DNA of 47,096 nt from Streptomyces cavernicola. GTDB taxonomy: Bacteria; Actinomycetota; Actinomycetes; Streptomycetales; Streptomycetaceae. A program made the translations under genes and the position numbers. Shown one piece after another: positions 24,461 through 33,340 of the stretch. The stretch covers positions 1 to 47,096 of the forward strand of contig NZ_JASCIQ010000057.1 in NCBI RefSeq assembly GCF_029968035.1, written 5' to 3'. A model generated the notes under the pieces. It was not told the DNA's origin. It worked only from the letters and a program-made list of their open reading frames with translations, and did not search any database. Position 1 is the stretch's first letter. Every line of letters starts with the position of its first letter.

Positions 24461-26113
24461 TCAGGGCCAGGTCGGCCGTCCGCCGAGGTACGTCGCTGTC
24501 ACGGCGACGTCCTCCTTGAAGCGGTCAGGGTGCACGGTGCGAGGGTCCGTGGTGAGGACGGCCAGGTCGGCGCGCATGCCGGGGCGCAGCATGCCGATGT
24601 CGTTCTCCAGGTGCAGCTGCCAGGCGGGGCCGGAGGTGACGGCACGCAGGGCCTCCTCGACGGTGAGGCGCTGGTCGGGCCCGTGGGTCCGGCCGCTCGG
24701 GTGGCAGCGGCGGGTGATCGCAGTGGCGACGCTGGAGAGCGGGTCGGTGGGCGAGCAGATGCCGTCGTTGTGGAGCGAGATGCGGTGCCCGGCTTCCACG
24801 GCGGACCGTGCGGCCGTCCAGCGGGCGGCGACGTCCGGGCCGAACAGGTCGTCCGCCAGCACGTCTCCCCACCAGCGCACGTGGTCCATGAACAGGCTGA
24901 CGGTCGCGCCGAGTTGCGCGGCGCGATGGTACTGGTCGGCGGTGACGGCGCCGCAGTGTTCAAGGCGTGGCCTGAGCGAGCGCAGCCGTTCGGGGTCGCC
25001 GTCGGCCGCCTTTTCGTAGGCGTGCAGGACGGCCTCGCAGGTGACGTCGCCGTGCACATGGGTGGCGACGGGGAAACCCTGGGCGGTGAAGGCGGCGGCC
25101 AGGAGGGCGAGTTCGGCGGTGCTGTAGTTCATGCCGCCGTGGCCGCAGGGGTCGAGGCCGATGCGTGTGGCGGCGTCGGTCGCCCGGAAGGGGAAGCTGG
25201 TGGCGATGCTGCCCTGCCAGGGCGTGCCGTCGGCCCACAGCTTCATGCCGGAGACACCGAACATCTCGCGCGCCGGGGCGTGGCCCGTGAACCGGCGGCC
25301 GGGGTCGGCGGCCAGCTCGGGGGTGCCCATGACGTAGGCGCGCACCCGAACGTCGGCGTCCGGTTGTTCGGCCGCGGCGCGCAGGTCGGGCAACAGCCGG
25401 GGTTCTGCGGCCATTTCGGTCAACGTGGTGATGCCGACCCGGGCGTGCTGGGCGAAGGACCACCGCAGGGCGGACCGGATGTGGCGGGCGTCGAGACGGT
25501 CGTCGGCGACGGTGTTCATCAGGGCGATCACGGCCGCGCTCTCGTGCGCCTCTCCGGTGGGCTCACCGTTCTCGTCGCGTACGAAGCGCGCACCGGGCGG
25601 GTCGGGCGTGGCCGCCGTGATCCCGGCGGCACGCAGGGCGGGGGTGTTGGCGTACGCCGCGTGGCCGCTGTTGGAGACGACCACCAGTGGGGCGTACGCG
25701 GAGATCGAGTCGAGCAACGCCCGCGTGGGCGGGGCGAGATCGCGCTGGAGCAGAAGGTCGATCCCGTACGCGCCCACCGGGCGCCCGGGGTGCACTACCA
25801 CGGCGGCGCGGATCTTGTCGTAGACCTCCCTCCCGGTCGGCACGGTGAAGGGACGGACGTCCAGGGCGGGTGGCGCGATTGCCAGACCCATGATGGTTGG
25901 GTGGCCGTGCGCCTCGACGAACCCCGGGAGGAGCGCCTGGCCTTGGAGGTCCACGACGTCGGTGGCAGGGCCTCGCAGGGCGAGTACGTCGCGGGCGGCG
26001 CCCACGGCGGTGACGGTGCCGTCGCGTACGGCCAGGGCTTCGGCGTCGGGGGCGGTGGGGTCCATGGTGAGTACCGGGCCGCCGGTGAGGATGAGTTCGG
26101 GTGCGTCAGACAT
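24461..26113 (-). CDS. Amidohydrolase family protein, YtcJ-like
   Basis: A 550-aa metal-dependent hydrolase. The composite beta-sandwich/TIM-barrel is framed by LILTGGPVLTMDPTAPDAEALAVRDG at the N-terminus and GMLRPGMRADLAVLTTDPRTV at the C-terminus. The metal motif is GFVEAHGHP (HxH), with THVHGD later and LHNDG for the last Asp. Long insertions are as in YtcJ and N-substituted formamide deformylase. Likely reaction: hydrolysis of an amide, formamide or cyclic amide of unknown identity. Its ATG is 15 bp downstream of the M20 gene. Confidence 0.85.
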   Translation of the reverse strand: MSDAPELILTGGPVLTMDPTAPDAEALAVRDGTVTAVGAARDVLALRGPATDVVDLQGQALLPGFVEAHGHPTIMGLAIAPPALDVRPFTVPTGREVYDKIRAAVVVHPGRPVGAYGIDLLLQRDLAPPTRALLDSISAYAPLVVVSNSGHAAYANTPALRAAGITAATPDPPGARFVRDENGEPTGEAHESAAVIALMNTVADDRLDARHIRSALRWSFAQHARVGITTLTEMAAEPRLLPDLRAAAEQPDADVRVRAYVMGTPELAADPGRRFTGHAPAREMFGVSGMKLWADGTPWQGSIATSFPFRATDAATRIGLDPCGHGGMNYSTAELALLAAAFTAQGFPVATHVHGDVTCEAVLHAYEKAADGDPERLRSLRPRLEHCGAVTADQYHRAAQLGATVSLFMDHVRWWGDVLADDLFGPDVAARWTAARSAVEAGHRISLHNDGICSPTDPLSSVATAITRRCHPSGRTHGPDQRLTVEEALRAVTSGPAWQLHLENDIGMLRPGMRADLAVLTTDPRTVHPDRFKEDVAVTATYLGGRPTWP

Positions 26114-26128
26114 GGGGCCGTCCTGGTC

Positions 26129-27382
26129 TCAAGAGGTCAGCCACGGTGTGGCCGCGAGCAGGAGGTACTGCACACCGAGTTCGACGGTCGGCTCGGGCAG
26201 CGGCGCGAACAGTGGCGAATGGTTGTGGGGGATTTCCTGTGGGACCCCGTCCGCCAGGAGGTCGGCGCCGGCGAAGGGCGCCGGGTCGAGTCCGCCGAAC
26301 GTCCAGTACACCGACGGCGCGCCGAGCGTCGTGCCGAAGGCGCCGAAGTCCTCGCTGCCGGTGAGGGGTTGGGCCAGGTCGAGCACGCGGTCGGGTCCGA
26401 GAGCGGCCCGGAACGCGGCCTGCACGGACGCGGTCGCCTCGGCGTCGTTCACCGTCACCGGGAAGGCGTTGATGACGGTGATCTCCGGTTCCTTCGGCGC
26501 CGCCGAGGCGGTCGCTTCGGCGCGGATGATCCGCTCGACCGCGCCAAGCACCTGTTCCCGCACCGTGGACGTCGTGCTGCGGATGTTGATCGTGAGGTCG
26601 GCCGTGTCGGGAATGACGTTCTCCCGGGTTCCGGCGTGCAGCGATCCGACCGTCACGACGGCCGACCGGTCCGCCGCCACCTCGCGGGACACCACCGTCT
26701 GGAGCCGCATCACGGTCGCGGCGGCCATGACGACGGGGTCGACGGTTGCCGCCGGCGTCGATCCGTGTCCGCCCCGTCCGTGCAGACGTACGGCCAGACT
26801 GTCGGAGGCGGCCATGAACGTTCCCGCGCGGGTGCCGACCAGGCCCGCGGGGGCGGGGGCCACATGTTGGGCCAGGCAGACATCCGGGCGGGGGAAGCGC
26901 TCGGCGAACCCGTCCGCGATCATCGCCGGGGCCCCGCTGACTTCCTCCGCCGGCTGGAACACCGCGACGACCGTGCCCTTCCAGGCGTGCCGGTTGGCGG
27001 CGAGCAGGCCGGTCGCGCCGAGGAGACAGGTGACGTGCACGTCGTGCCCGCAGGCGTGCATCACGGGCACCTCCTGACCGGCGGCGTCCGTCACGGTCCG
27101 GGTCGAGGCGTACGGCAGTCCGGTCGCTTCTCGTACCGGCAGGCCGTCCATGTCGGCCCGTAGCAGCACGACCGGTCCGGGCCCGGATTCGAGAACCCCG
27201 ACGACGCCCGTGCCGCCGACGCCCTCGGTGACCGTCCAGCCCTGCTCCCGCAGCCGGGCGGCGACGATTCCGGCGGTACGGAATTCCTGGTGGGAGAGCT
27301 CGGGGTGGGCGTGCAGATCTCGGTAGAGGTCGAGCAGACCGGGCAGTTGACGGTCCAGGCCGTCGAAGAGGGCGGCGGTCAC
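26129..27382 (-). CDS. M20-family amidohydrolase (M20D-like)
   Basis: A 417-aa zinc amidohydrolase or peptidase. RADMDGLPVREATGLPYAS, MHACGHDVHVTCLLGA and FQPAEEVSGAPAMI are the metal-binding motifs of the M20D group (hippurate hydrolase, N-acyl-amino-acid amidohydrolase). LHGRGGHGSTPAATVDPVVMAA is the dimerisation-domain loop, and HNHSPLFAP supplies the last His. It should release an amino acid or amine from an acylated substrate in the cytoplasm. The start is GTG at 27382, overlapping the MFS stop by four bases (27379-27382). Confidence 0.9.
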   Translation of the reverse strand: MTAALFDGLDRQLPGLLDLYRDLHAHPELSHQEFRTAGIVAARLREQGWTVTEGVGGTGVVGVLESGPGPVVLLRADMDGLPVREATGLPYASTRTVTDAAGQEVPVMHACGHDVHVTCLLGATGLLAANRHAWKGTVVAVFQPAEEVSGAPAMIADGFAERFPRPDVCLAQHVAPAPAGLVGTRAGTFMAASDSLAVRLHGRGGHGSTPAATVDPVVMAAATVMRLQTVVSREVAADRSAVVTVGSLHAGTRENVIPDTADLTINIRSTTSTVREQVLGAVERIIRAEATASAAPKEPEITVINAFPVTVNDAEATASVQAAFRAALGPDRVLDLAQPLTGSEDFGAFGTTLGAPSVYWTFGGLDPAPFAGADLLADGVPQEIPHNHSPLFAPLPEPTVELGVQYLLLAATPWLTS

Positions 27383-28671
27383 GAGGACTCCTTCTCGGTG
27401 GAGGTGGGTACGGGAGTGCCGGCCGGGGGCATGCGGCGGTGGACTGCGGTGGTGAAGGACTCCGTGTCCTGCGGAGTGAGCATGGCCAGCACCGCCGTGA
27501 TGACCGGGCCGAGGGCGAGGACGGCGAACGCCGCTTCGAAGGAGACCGCGTCCGCGATCACGCCAAGGACCGGCGGTACGACCATGCCGGCGACCTGCCC
27601 GCCGAAAACGACGATCGCGCTGCCGACACCGACGAGTTCCGGCGCGAGGCTGCGGAGCGGCACGGCGAAGATCGGCATGTAGCAGAGGGAGGCGGCGAAA
27701 ACGGCGATGGTGCCGCACACGATGGCGCCGGCGAGGCTGGGCAGGACCGCCATCAGACACAGGGCCGGGGCCGCAACCGACATGGCGGGGAGAATCACCT
27801 TGCGGTGGTGCCCCTCGAACCGGTCGGAAAGACGTCCGCCGAGGAGCGTGCCGAGCGCGGCGGCGAGGGAGGGAACCGCCACGAGGACGCCGGCGGAGGT
27901 GAGGGAGAGCCCGCGTTCCGTGTTGAGGTAGGACGGGATCCAGGTGCTCAACCCCCAGGTGAGAGCGGCGTATCCGAAGAGCATCAGGGAGAAGCGCCAC
28001 AGCACCCCGATACGCAGGACCTCCCGCACAGGGACGCCGCTCGCCGCGGGCGCGGCACCCTCGGCCTGATCGCGAGGGGCGGGCAGCCACAGCCTTACCG
28101 CGACGTAAACGAGCACGCCCACCCCGGCGGCCAGGACGAAGGACCAGCGCCAGCCGACCACCGCCGCGAGCGGCGGAACGGCCAGTGGCGCGGCGACGGA
28201 GGCGAGGGCGTTGGAGCTCATGATCAGCCCCTGCGCGCCCATCCGCTCGCCGACCGACGTCCGCTCGACCAGGACCTTCATCGAGGCGGAAGGGAAGATG
28301 CCCTCGGCCGCGCCGAAGGCGAAGCGCACCAGCAGGAGGACGGAGAAGGACCAGGCGAGTCCGGTGAGCGCGGTGAAGATCGACCAGGCAAGGAGCGCCC
28401 AGCAGGTGACGCGCTTGGCCCCGAACCGGTCGGCCAGCATGCCGCCGGGGATCTGGCACAGGGCGTACGCGACGAAGAAGACGGAGACGAGCAGGCCCTG
28501 CTGCCCGCGATCGAGGTCGAACTCGTCACCGATCGTCGGGAGGACCACGGCGATGGCGATCCTGTCGACGTAGTCGATGAACCAGGCCGCGAACAGCAGG
28601 ATGACGGTGGTCCTGACCGGCGCGCTCATCGCCGGTTTCGCCTTGGCGGAAGGGGAACGGAGGAAGGGCAC
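27379..28671 (-). CDS. MFS transporter, anion:cation symporter type
   Basis: A 430-aa, 12-helix major facilitator. AWFIDYVDRIAIAVVLPTIGDEF in helix 1, and GGMLADRFGAKRVTCWALLAWSIFTALTG as the loop 2-3 motif, match the ACS (anion:cation symporter) family, which imports organic acids such as glucarate, phthalate or 4-hydroxyphenylacetate. GTLLGGRLSDRFEGHHRK is the second-half motif A. The GTG start has AGAGGA upstream. Its place between the aldolase and the hydrolases says it imports the carboxylated substrate of the pathway. Confidence 0.9.
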   Translation of the reverse strand: MPFLRSPSAKAKPAMSAPVRTTVILLFAAWFIDYVDRIAIAVVLPTIGDEFDLDRGQQGLLVSVFFVAYALCQIPGGMLADRFGAKRVTCWALLAWSIFTALTGLAWSFSVLLLVRFAFGAAEGIFPSASMKVLVERTSVGERMGAQGLIMSSNALASVAAPLAVPPLAAVVGWRWSFVLAAGVGVLVYVAVRLWLPAPRDQAEGAAPAASGVPVREVLRIGVLWRFSLMLFGYAALTWGLSTWIPSYLNTERGLSLTSAGVLVAVPSLAAALGTLLGGRLSDRFEGHHRKVILPAMSVAAPALCLMAVLPSLAGAIVCGTIAVFAASLCYMPIFAVPLRSLAPELVGVGSAIVVFGGQVAGMVVPPVLGVIADAVSFEAAFAVLALGPVITAVLAMLTPQDTESFTTAVHRRMPPAGTPVPTSTEKESS

Positions 28672-28728
28672 GGTGGTCCTCTCTGAGATGGCCGCGACGG
28701 TGTGGGCCAGTGGGTCCCTGTCCTTCGG

Positions 28729-29532
28729 TCAGTGGAAGAGGTCCGGCTGTTCCTCGGTGATCTGCTCCCACAGCGGCCGGAGCTGGAACCACCCCGACAG
28801 CGGGCTGCCGGTCTGCTCACGTACCTGGAGCGCGGTCTCCCGGTCGATGTGGAACGGGGTGCCGGCCGCCATCGCGAGCAGTTGTGCCTGGCAGGAGCGC
28901 TCCATCGTGATGAACCACCAGGCCGCCTCCGCGACGCTCTGACCAACCGTCAGCAGACCGTGGTTGGCGAGGATGACGGCCTTGTGCGGACCGAGCGCCT
29001 CGCCGATGCGGCGTCCCTCCTCGGTGTCGTTGACGACGCCGCGGAAGTCCTCGTACAGCCCGTGGTCCTCGAAGAACGCGCAGGCGTCCTGCGTGAGCGG
29101 GTCGAGACGGCGGCGCAGCGTCGAGAACGCCTTGCCGTGCACGGAGTGGGCGTGGGCGGCGGCGATCGCGTCGGGGCGGGCCTTGTGCACCTCGGAGTGG
29201 ATGCAGAACGCGGCCCGGTTGACCGGGTGTTCGCCCTCGACGACGGTGCCCGCGTGGTCGACGAGCACCAGGTCGGAGACCCGGATCCGGCTGAAGCTCA
29301 TGCCGAACGGGTTGACCCAGAACCACTCGGGGTTCTCCGGGTCCCGCGCGGTGATGTGGCCGGCGACGCCCTCGGCGAACCCGAGCTTCCCGAACAGCCG
29401 GAAGGCGGCGGCCAGTTCCTGCTTGCGGTGCAGCCGCTCCTGCTCCACGGAGTCGAACTCGGGCGGAAGCATCGCCTGAAACCCGGGCGGTACGGGTCCT
29501 ATGCCGGCGTGCTGTGCGGTGGACGTTTCCAT
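28729..29532 (-). CDS. Class II aldolase/adducin family protein
   Basis: 267 aa. The metal site of the family is visible: AAHAHSVHG (two His) and NHGLLTVG (third His), with the phosphate- or carboxylate-binding GVAGHITARDPENPEWFWVNP segment upstream. Members perform retro-aldol cleavage, epimerisation, dehydration or decarboxylation. This longer form lacks a clear sugar-phosphate specificity. GAGGAGG sits six bases before the ATG, the strongest ribosome site of the operon. It is the first gene of the minus-strand unit and is divergent from the TetR gene, with the two operator-like dyads in between. Confidence 0.88.
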   Translation of the reverse strand: METSTAQHAGIGPVPPGFQAMLPPEFDSVEQERLHRKQELAAAFRLFGKLGFAEGVAGHITARDPENPEWFWVNPFGMSFSRIRVSDLVLVDHAGTVVEGEHPVNRAAFCIHSEVHKARPDAIAAAHAHSVHGKAFSTLRRRLDPLTQDACAFFEDHGLYEDFRGVVNDTEEGRRIGEALGPHKAVILANHGLLTVGQSVAEAAWWFITMERSCQAQLLAMAAGTPFHIDRETALQVREQTGSPLSGWFQLRPLWEQITEEQPDLFH

Positions 29533-29589
29533 CGTTGGCCTCCTCGTTGAGCGCCATGGGCACGAGCCGTGGGAGACAGACCTGCATCG

Positions 29590-29622
29590 GATACAGACTT
29601 GTATCGCATACGGTGCTGTATC
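29590..29622. promoter_or_regulatory. Two tandem operator-like dyads for the TetR regulator
   Basis: GATACA-gact-TGTATC (29590-29605) is a perfect 6+4+6 dyad. CATACG-gtgc-TGTATC (29607-29622) is a second, imperfect copy with identical geometry. The centres are 17 bp apart. They lie in the 135-bp gap between the divergent aldolase and TetR starts, where a repressor would control both. Confidence 0.75.
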
Positions 29623-29667
29623 GTGAGGCGGGTCACGCCGAGGTGTCAATGGGCAGGGAGAAATCAC

Positions 29668-30288
29668 GTGCCGAAGGGACCCACCAAGCGCCGCCCGCAG
29701 ACGACCGCACGGCTGCTGCACGCGGCCCAGGAGACGTTCGCCGAGCGCGGCTTCTACGGCTCCTCGATCGAGGTGATCTGCGAGCGGGCGGGCCTGACCC
29801 GGGGGGCCTTCTACTCCAACTACCGCACCAAGGAAGACCTGTTCTTCGCCCTGTTCGACCTCCACGCCCAGCGCGTGATCGACCGCCTGACGCAGGCGGT
29901 CGACGAACTGGACCTGGCCGACGACCCCTTGCGGGCGGTCCTCACGCGCATGGGCACCGTCGACGAGGCCGAACGCCGCTGGTACCTGCTGTCCACGGAG
30001 TTCACCCTGCACGCCATCCGGCACCCCGACACGGCACGCGCCCTGGCCGAACACGACCGCCGCCTGCGCGAGGAGATCGTCCACCTGCTCGCCCAGCTCC
30101 TCGACCGCCTCGGCCGCAGACCCACCGTCGACCTGAACCTGCTGGCCCGCCTCACCACGGCCGTCCACGAGGGCTCCTTGACCCAGAGCCTCGTCGAGCC
30201 CGACCAACTGGCCCCCGAGCAGCTGGCCGTCACCTTCCTGCCGACGTTCCTGGACACGGTCTCGGAGCCGGTGGCGACGGAGGGGTGA
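29668..30288 (+). CDS. TetR/AcrR-family transcriptional regulator
   Basis: 206 aa. The start is GTG at 29668 with GGGAG seven bases upstream. The N-terminal HTH is typical: TTARLLHAAQETFAERGFYG, SSIEVICERAGLTRGAFYSN, YRTKEDLFFALFD. The C-terminal ligand domain is helical, with TEFTLHAIRHPDTARALAEHDRRLREE. It is divergent from the aldolase/transport/hydrolase operon, whose promoter region carries paired dyads, so it probably represses that operon and itself until the imported substrate or an intermediate binds. Confidence 0.93.
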   Translation: MPKGPTKRRPQTTARLLHAAQETFAERGFYGSSIEVICERAGLTRGAFYSNYRTKEDLFFALFDLHAQRVIDRLTQAVDELDLADDPLRAVLTRMGTVDEAERRWYLLSTEFTLHAIRHPDTARALAEHDRRLREEIVHLLAQLLDRLGRRPTVDLNLLARLTTAVHEGSLTQSLVEPDQLAPEQLAVTFLPTFLDTVSEPVATEG

Positions 30289-30714
30289 GGAGGTTCAGCC
30301 CCTCCCCCTCCTGCACAGTGAGGTCGGTGCACTCGAAGGCGGAGTAGGTCAGGCCGTGACCGAGGGCGGCGTGGTGGCGGTAGCCGACGCTGCGACCCCC
30401 GCAGTGGGTGACGTGGCCGTCGGCGCCGGGGAAATGGAGGTAGGACGGCACGTCCTACAGGCGGTGACCAGGCTGCGGTATGGCCCCGCCCCCGAACGTG
30501 GCCCAAGGAGCCGAGCACGCACACACGTGACAGCTCGACGCGCACATCTTTCAACCACTGCGACCGAAGCCGAGCAGGACCACCCTGTGGGGATCAGAAC
30601 TCCGTGAGCGGGGCCAGGCGCAGCTGCCGTGTCGCATGAATTTGCTGCGGCCCACGAGCCGGCCACGGCGCGCGGCAAACTCCATCGGGCCCGACCTGAA
30701 CTGCACGGTCTCCT

Positions 30715-30748
30715 GCGACCGGTGGCAGCAAGTGGTGCCACCGGTCGC
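30715..30748 (-). terminator. Perfect 13-bp stem-loop
   Basis: GCGACCGGTGGCA (30715-30727) pairs without mismatch with TGCCACCGGTCGC (30736-30748) around an 8-nt loop. It lies about 107 bases beyond the stop of the minus-strand nitrilase-like gene, consistent with a terminator for it. The rest of 30289-30854 holds only fragmentary frames and no gene I can support. Confidence 0.6.
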
Positions 30749-30854
30749 GGTGTGGGCATGAACAACGTGTCGGAGCCGACGGGGAATGCAGCATCAAGGC
30801 GTTCAGCTCACAGTCATGCAGTCCTGGACATACGGGCGGGGGACTCGGCTGGAT

Positions 30855-31981
30855 TCAGCCCGCCGTTTCGCGAGTCTGGCCGGCCTCTCCGGTCGGCTGG
30901 CTCTCCTCGTAACCGGGGCGGCGCCAGATGCCGGCCTCGACCATCCGATCGATACCTGGGTTCAGGATCTCCTCCGCATAAGCCGCGTGGTTGCCAGGTC
31001 GGCGTGAGAGGTACAGGTTGGCCGGGTACAGCGGCTTCTCGTACAGCATCCGAGCAGTCTCGGCGCGCACGTCCTTGAGCCAGTTGGTGGTCTTGGCGTG
31101 CGTACGGTGGTGGCGCAGGGCCTCGATGTCGATGACGCCGCTCACGAAGCTGGGGCCGTTGGTGTTGGCCTGCTCCCCGATGACCTGGCCGCGGTAGTTG
31201 ACGATCATCCCGGTACCGCCGCCCGAGTCGACCGGGAGCCGACTGTCAGGGTGCAAGTAGACGCCGCCGATGTTGGGGGCGACCACGTAGAAGTTGTTCT
31301 CCAGCGCGCGTGCCCGGTTGGTCACCTCGAAGGTGCCGTTGGCGGTCATGGGGACCGGGAGGGAGGCCCGGTAGACGACCTCCGCGCCGTTCAGGGCGAG
31401 CCCGCGGCCGTTCTCGGGAAAGTTGCCCTCCATCGCCATCATCACGCCGATCCGCCCGATCTCGGTGTCGGCGACAGGCCAGAACGACTGGAGCTCGCGC
31501 CCGTACTTCTCGATCCACCAGTCGTAGAGGTCGTGAGGCGAAACGGAACGCTCGACCGGGACAGTGCCGACATCTTGTAGTGCTTCAGCACGATCTCGCC
31601 GGCGGGGTTGATGAGGAAGCCGACGTTGAAGAAGAGTTCCGGCCAGTCGGGGTGGCGTGCCTTGGCCTGGCCGAGGATGAACAGGTCCTGCTCGCGGGCG
31701 AACCGGGCCAGGATGTCGGTCTCGGGTCCGGGGACGTCGATCGCGGCGGTCTGGGCGTACTCGCGGGCCGGCATGTCGTGGATCTCGTCGGTGAATCCCT
31801 GCAGCGCGCCCTCGGGCAGGACCAGCAGCCGCACAGGCACGTCGAGGGACGAGAGCCAGACTGCCCCCTTGGCCAGCTCCAGCAGCAGGTCGATGTTCTT
31901 CTTCACGTCGGCGCGGGATTCCGCACCCCAGACGGTCGGGATGAGACCGACAGCTCCGTACGGCTTGATCAACGCGATCAC
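30855..31981 (-). pseudogene. Nitrilase-superfamily protein disrupted by a frameshift
   Basis: The gene reads from GTG at 31981 (VIALIKPYGAVGLIPTVWG) through the catalytic Glu (LLVLPEGALQGF) and Lys (VLKHYKMSAL). A frame change then occurs between about 31555 and 31570. In the new frame it resumes with SVSPHDLYDWWIEKYGRELQ, then GVMMAMEGNFPENGRGLA, and runs on to LYLSRRPGNHAAYAEEIL. The two halves together make a complete carbon-nitrogen hydrolase of about 375 aa, so one indel explains the break. At the nucleophile position, aligned with the ICDDGN motif of aliphatic amidases, the residue is Ala (MMAMEGN). It may be a natural non-amidase homologue, a dying gene, or a sequencing error plus a non-catalytic family. 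Confidence 0.75.
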
Positions 31982-32127
31982 GCTTCTTTCATCTTTTCCT
32001 GGGCTCCCGTCGGTCGTAGATGTTCCGAACGGGGCCGTGTGGGGCCGGGGTCTGTTGGAACCTTCCGGCCTGGACATATCCAGTGGCCCCCCCTTTCATC
32101 AGCTGTCCAATATGAATGATGGGCCCT

Positions 32128-32147
32128 GCCATATGCTTAGCCATATG
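32128..32147. promoter_or_regulatory. Dyad overlapping the lysR start codon
   Basis: ATATG (32131-32135) and CATAT (32142-32146) form an inverted repeat around CTTAGC. The same stretch can be read as two direct GCCATATG copies (32128-32135, 32140-32147), the second containing the start codon. The location between a LysR gene and its divergent neighbour fits an autoregulatory site. Confidence 0.45.
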
Positions 32148-33077
32148 GAACTCAGTCGTCGTCTGCTGGAGCAGTTCGTCACCGTGGCCGAGGAGGGGCA
32201 TGTCGGCCGAGCTGCCGAGCGGCTCGGGATGCGCCAACCCCCGCTCAGCCAGGCCCTGCAACGACTCGAACGCTCGCTGGGCGCGGCGCTGCTGGTACGG
32301 GAGGCACGCGGCGTGCGTCCGACACCGGCAGGTGAAGCATTCGCTGCCGACGCACGCCGGCTGCTGGAGGCGCAGCAAGCGGCCGTCGAGCGGGTACGGC
32401 GGATCGCGGACGGCGCCGAGGGTGTGCTGCGGGTCGGCTGCGCGGGCGCGTTCGCCTACTCCTTCCCCGCCGAACTTCTGCGAGTCTCCGCCGCTCGGCT
32501 CCCCGGCCTGCGGATCGACCTGTCCCAGGGCACCGACACTCACATCGCGGAACTTGTTCGGGACGGCCGATGCGACCTCGGTTTCGTCCGCGAGCCGGTA
32601 CCAACTACCCGCGCCCAGCCCGGTCCTGAACAACAGGAGAGTGACGGACTCGTCATCGTCCCGGGATTCTTCACCGAGCACATCGTCGCCGCCCTGCCGG
32701 TGGCACACGCACTGGCTGGGGCTACCGAACTGAACCTGGCAGAACTTCGGGGTGATTCCTTCGTGTTGCCCGAGCCACTGTCCATGGCCGGGCTGGCGGC
32801 CCGCGCGGCAGCGGCCTGCCGGGAGGCAGGTTTCGAACCGCGTGTGGGCGGTAGCTGCGACGACGTGACCAGTGCGCTCGGCTACGTTGCCACCGGCCTG
32901 TACGTCACCCTCGTCCCAGAGGGTGTGCGGCACTTTTCACCGCCAGGGATCGCCTATGTACCCCTGCGTACGCCATCGCCGCAGATGATCTCCTCGATCG
33001 CGGCAATCCACCGGCCCGGCGCGGATCGCGCGGTCCAGCGCGTGCTGGACCTCCTCGCCGAGCCGACGCGCCTGTGA
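32145..33077 (+). CDS. LysR-family transcriptional regulator
   Basis: 310 aa, the standard length. The winged HTH is at residues 1-60: LEQFVTVAEEGHVGRAAERL, GMRQPPLSQALQRLERSLG. The effector domain follows (GVLRVGCAGAFAYSFPAELL, LVRDGRCDLGFVREPV, GLYVTLVPEGVRHF). The start is the ATG at 32145, since an open frame further upstream has no HTH-like sequence. It is divergent from the nitrilase-like gene, the classic LysR/target arrangement, so that gene is its probable target. Confidence 0.92.
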   Translation: MELSRRLLEQFVTVAEEGHVGRAAERLGMRQPPLSQALQRLERSLGAALLVREARGVRPTPAGEAFAADARRLLEAQQAAVERVRRIADGAEGVLRVGCAGAFAYSFPAELLRVSAARLPGLRIDLSQGTDTHIAELVRDGRCDLGFVREPVPTTRAQPGPEQQESDGLVIVPGFFTEHIVAALPVAHALAGATELNLAELRGDSFVLPEPLSMAGLAARAAAACREAGFEPRVGGSCDDVTSALGYVATGLYVTLVPEGVRHFSPPGIAYVPLRTPSPQMISSIAAIHRPGADRAVQRVLDLLAEPTRL

Positions 33078-33340
33078 ACGTGGTGCGCCGACTGTTTTCG
33101 CCCCCGACCACTACGCCAACTCACCAGCCGAGTCCCCCGAAAGATCGCGCCAACTGGCCCCGGCCCGTCCTGCGCGGAGGATCCGAGCTGTGCTACCACT
33201 CCTGTCGAGCGCTACCGCGTTGCGGCCCGCACCGCCGACTCCCCCGGTCCAGCAGTGGGAACTGCGGGTTCCGGACGGTGGCGACGTGACCGGCGATCTC
33301 GTTCACCGGCAAGAAGCAGCGTGGTGCGAGAGGAACGGCT

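Noticed and set aside
23231..27163. Open frame of 1310 codons on the + strand across the catabolic operon
   Set aside because: It is exactly antisense to several genes with clear family motifs. Its translation is a Gly/Arg/Val/Asp-rich shadow caused by GC-biased third positions.
30230..30451. Small - strand frame overlapping the TetR 3' end
   Set aside because: No recognisable family, overlaps the end of TetR, and no ribosome site; insufficient support for a gene.
31246..31518. Third-frame open stretch inside the nitrilase-like gene
   Set aside because: Arg/Gly/Pro-rich shadow; the conserved residues are in the other two frames.
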